A stretch of 24,562 nucleotides of DNA from Plastoroseomonas sp036499545 (GTDB lineage Bacteria > Pseudomonadota > Alphaproteobacteria > Acetobacterales > Acetobacteraceae). Where the stretch lies: assembly GCA_036499545.1 (NCBI GenBank), contig DASYDR010000321.1, positions 1 through 24,562 of the forward strand, read 5' to 3'. The number at the start of each line of letters is the position of its first letter. Positions within the stretch are counted from its first letter, which is position 1. Both the position numbers and the translations under genes were made by a program. The notes beneath the pieces were generated by a model. It was given only the letters and a program-made list of their open reading frames with translations, did not search any database and was not told where the DNA came from. Positions 23,999-24,562 of the stretch are shown in pieces.

Positions 23999-24018
23999 CG
24001 CGTCACGTTCCTCGCGTA

Positions 24019-24562
24019 TTACTGCGGCTGCACGCCGGCCGTGCGCAGCACCGCCTGCCAACGATCCATCTCGGCGGCGACGTAGCGTTGCGCCTCGGCC
24101 GGCGTATTGCCAAGGACGGTCTCGGCGCCGAGCTCGATGAAGCGCTGGCGCAGGGCCGGTTCGGCCAGCACGGCGGTGATCGCCTGCTGCATGGCGTCGA
24201 TGATCGGCTGCGGCGTACCGCGCGGCGCCAGCACCGCCTGCCAGACGCTGAAGACGGCATCGGGATAGCCGGCTTCGACGATGGTCGGCACATCCGGCAT
24301 CACCACGCTACGCCGGGTGGAAGAGACGGCGAGCGCCCGCGCCTGGCCGGCGAGCGCCAGCGGGAAGGAGGTGATGCTGGCGTCGTAGAGCAGGCTGAGC
24401 CGCCCGGCGACCAGGTCCTGCGCCGCCGGCGCGCTGCCGCGATAGGGCACTTCCTGCATCTGCAGCCCGGCCGCCTGCAGGAACAGCAGGGTGACGAGCT
24501 GCAGCGCGCCGCCGGAGCCGGAGGTGGCGTAGTTCAGCGTACCCGGCTGCGCCTTGGCGCGG
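24019..24562 (-). CDS. Bug-family (TctC-like) periplasmic substrate-binding protein, copy 3 (5' truncated by window edge)
   Basis: The frame is open to the right edge, giving the C-terminal ~180 residues of a receptor normally ~320 long. The visible part starts within the PGTLNYATSGSGGALQL region and continues with VPYRGSAPAAQDLVAGRL and MPDVPTIVEAGYPD, all Bug family landmarks. It is clearly more diverged from copies 1 and 2 than they are from each other, so it is not part of that recent duplication. As first visible gene of the leftward operon it probably supplies the acid handled by the lyase and CoA-transferase. The stop is TAA, 20 nt before the lyase ATG. Confidence 0.92.
   Translation of the reverse strand, partial: RAKAQPGTLNYATSGSGGALQLVTLLFLQAAGLQMQEVPYRGSAPAAQDLVAGRLSLLYDASITSFPLALAGQARALAVSSTRRSVVMPDVPTIVEAGYPDAVFSVWQAVLAPRGTPQPIIDAMQQAITAVLAEPALRQRFIELGAETVLGNTPAEAQRYVAAEMDRWQAVLRTAGVQPQ

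Overview
The window is GC-rich, densely coded bacterial chromosome. Its content points to an alphaproteobacterium of the Acetobacteraceae/Roseomonas type: three Bug-family (TctC-like) periplasmic receptors, many organic-acid and amine catabolic genes, twin-arginine signals on binding proteins, and a palindromic intergenic element. This placement is inference; no rRNA or other phylogenetic marker is present. All CDSs look intact apart from the two cut by the window edges. There are no tRNA, rRNA, IS or CRISPR features.

Layout. (A) 2-4807, plus strand: the 3' part of a molybdopterin-binding (xanthine dehydrogenase/aldehyde oxidase family) large subunit, translationally coupled to an SDR dehydrogenase, then a Kef-type cation/proton antiporter and a small membrane protein. 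(B) 4951-8785, plus: a peptide-type (SBP_bac_5) binding protein followed after 4 nt by a large protein of the N,N-dimethylformamidase beta-subunit family. (C) 8775-11719, minus: an FAD-dependent amine/amino-acid oxidoreductase coupled by TGATG to a YtcJ-like amidohydrolase. The amidohydrolase ends inside the convergent dimethylformamidase-like gene. (D) 11830-18211, plus, divergent from C: a complete polyamine-type ABC importer (binding protein, ATPase, two permeases) with a class II aldolase/adducin-like protein, an amidinotransferase/dimethylarginine-hydrolase-family enzyme and a DUF1028 protein. (E) 18211-18313: two adjoining palindromic modules. (F) 18392-19171, plus: a PhnC-like ATPase with no PhnD or PhnE beside it. 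(G) 19220 to the right edge, minus: a truncated Bug receptor, an HMG-CoA-lyase-like enzyme, a CaiB/Frc CoA-transferase, two tandem paralogous Bug receptors and a gamma-carbonic-anhydrase-like protein.

Working model (inference). Blocks C and D form a divergent regulon that imports a cationic or guanidino compound, hydrolyses its C-N bond with the amidinotransferase-fold enzyme, and oxidises the freed amine with the FAD enzyme; the amidohydrolase, aldolase-like and DUF1028 proteins act on later or side products. Block G imports a carboxylic acid through Bug receptors, activates it with CoA and cleaves the acyl-CoA by a retro-aldol (lyase) reaction. Block B may capture and hydrolyse an amide. 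In three places a binding-protein gene is followed by a GC-rich stem-loop before the next gene, as expected if binding-protein mRNA is kept at higher levels than the rest of the operon.

Most worth following up: the amidinotransferase/polyamine-ABC/DUF1028 cluster; the dimethylformamidase-like large subunit with no small-subunit gene; the orphan PhnC; active-site substitutions in the amidohydrolase, aldolase-like and HMG-lyase-like proteins; and the palindrome pair at 18211-18313.
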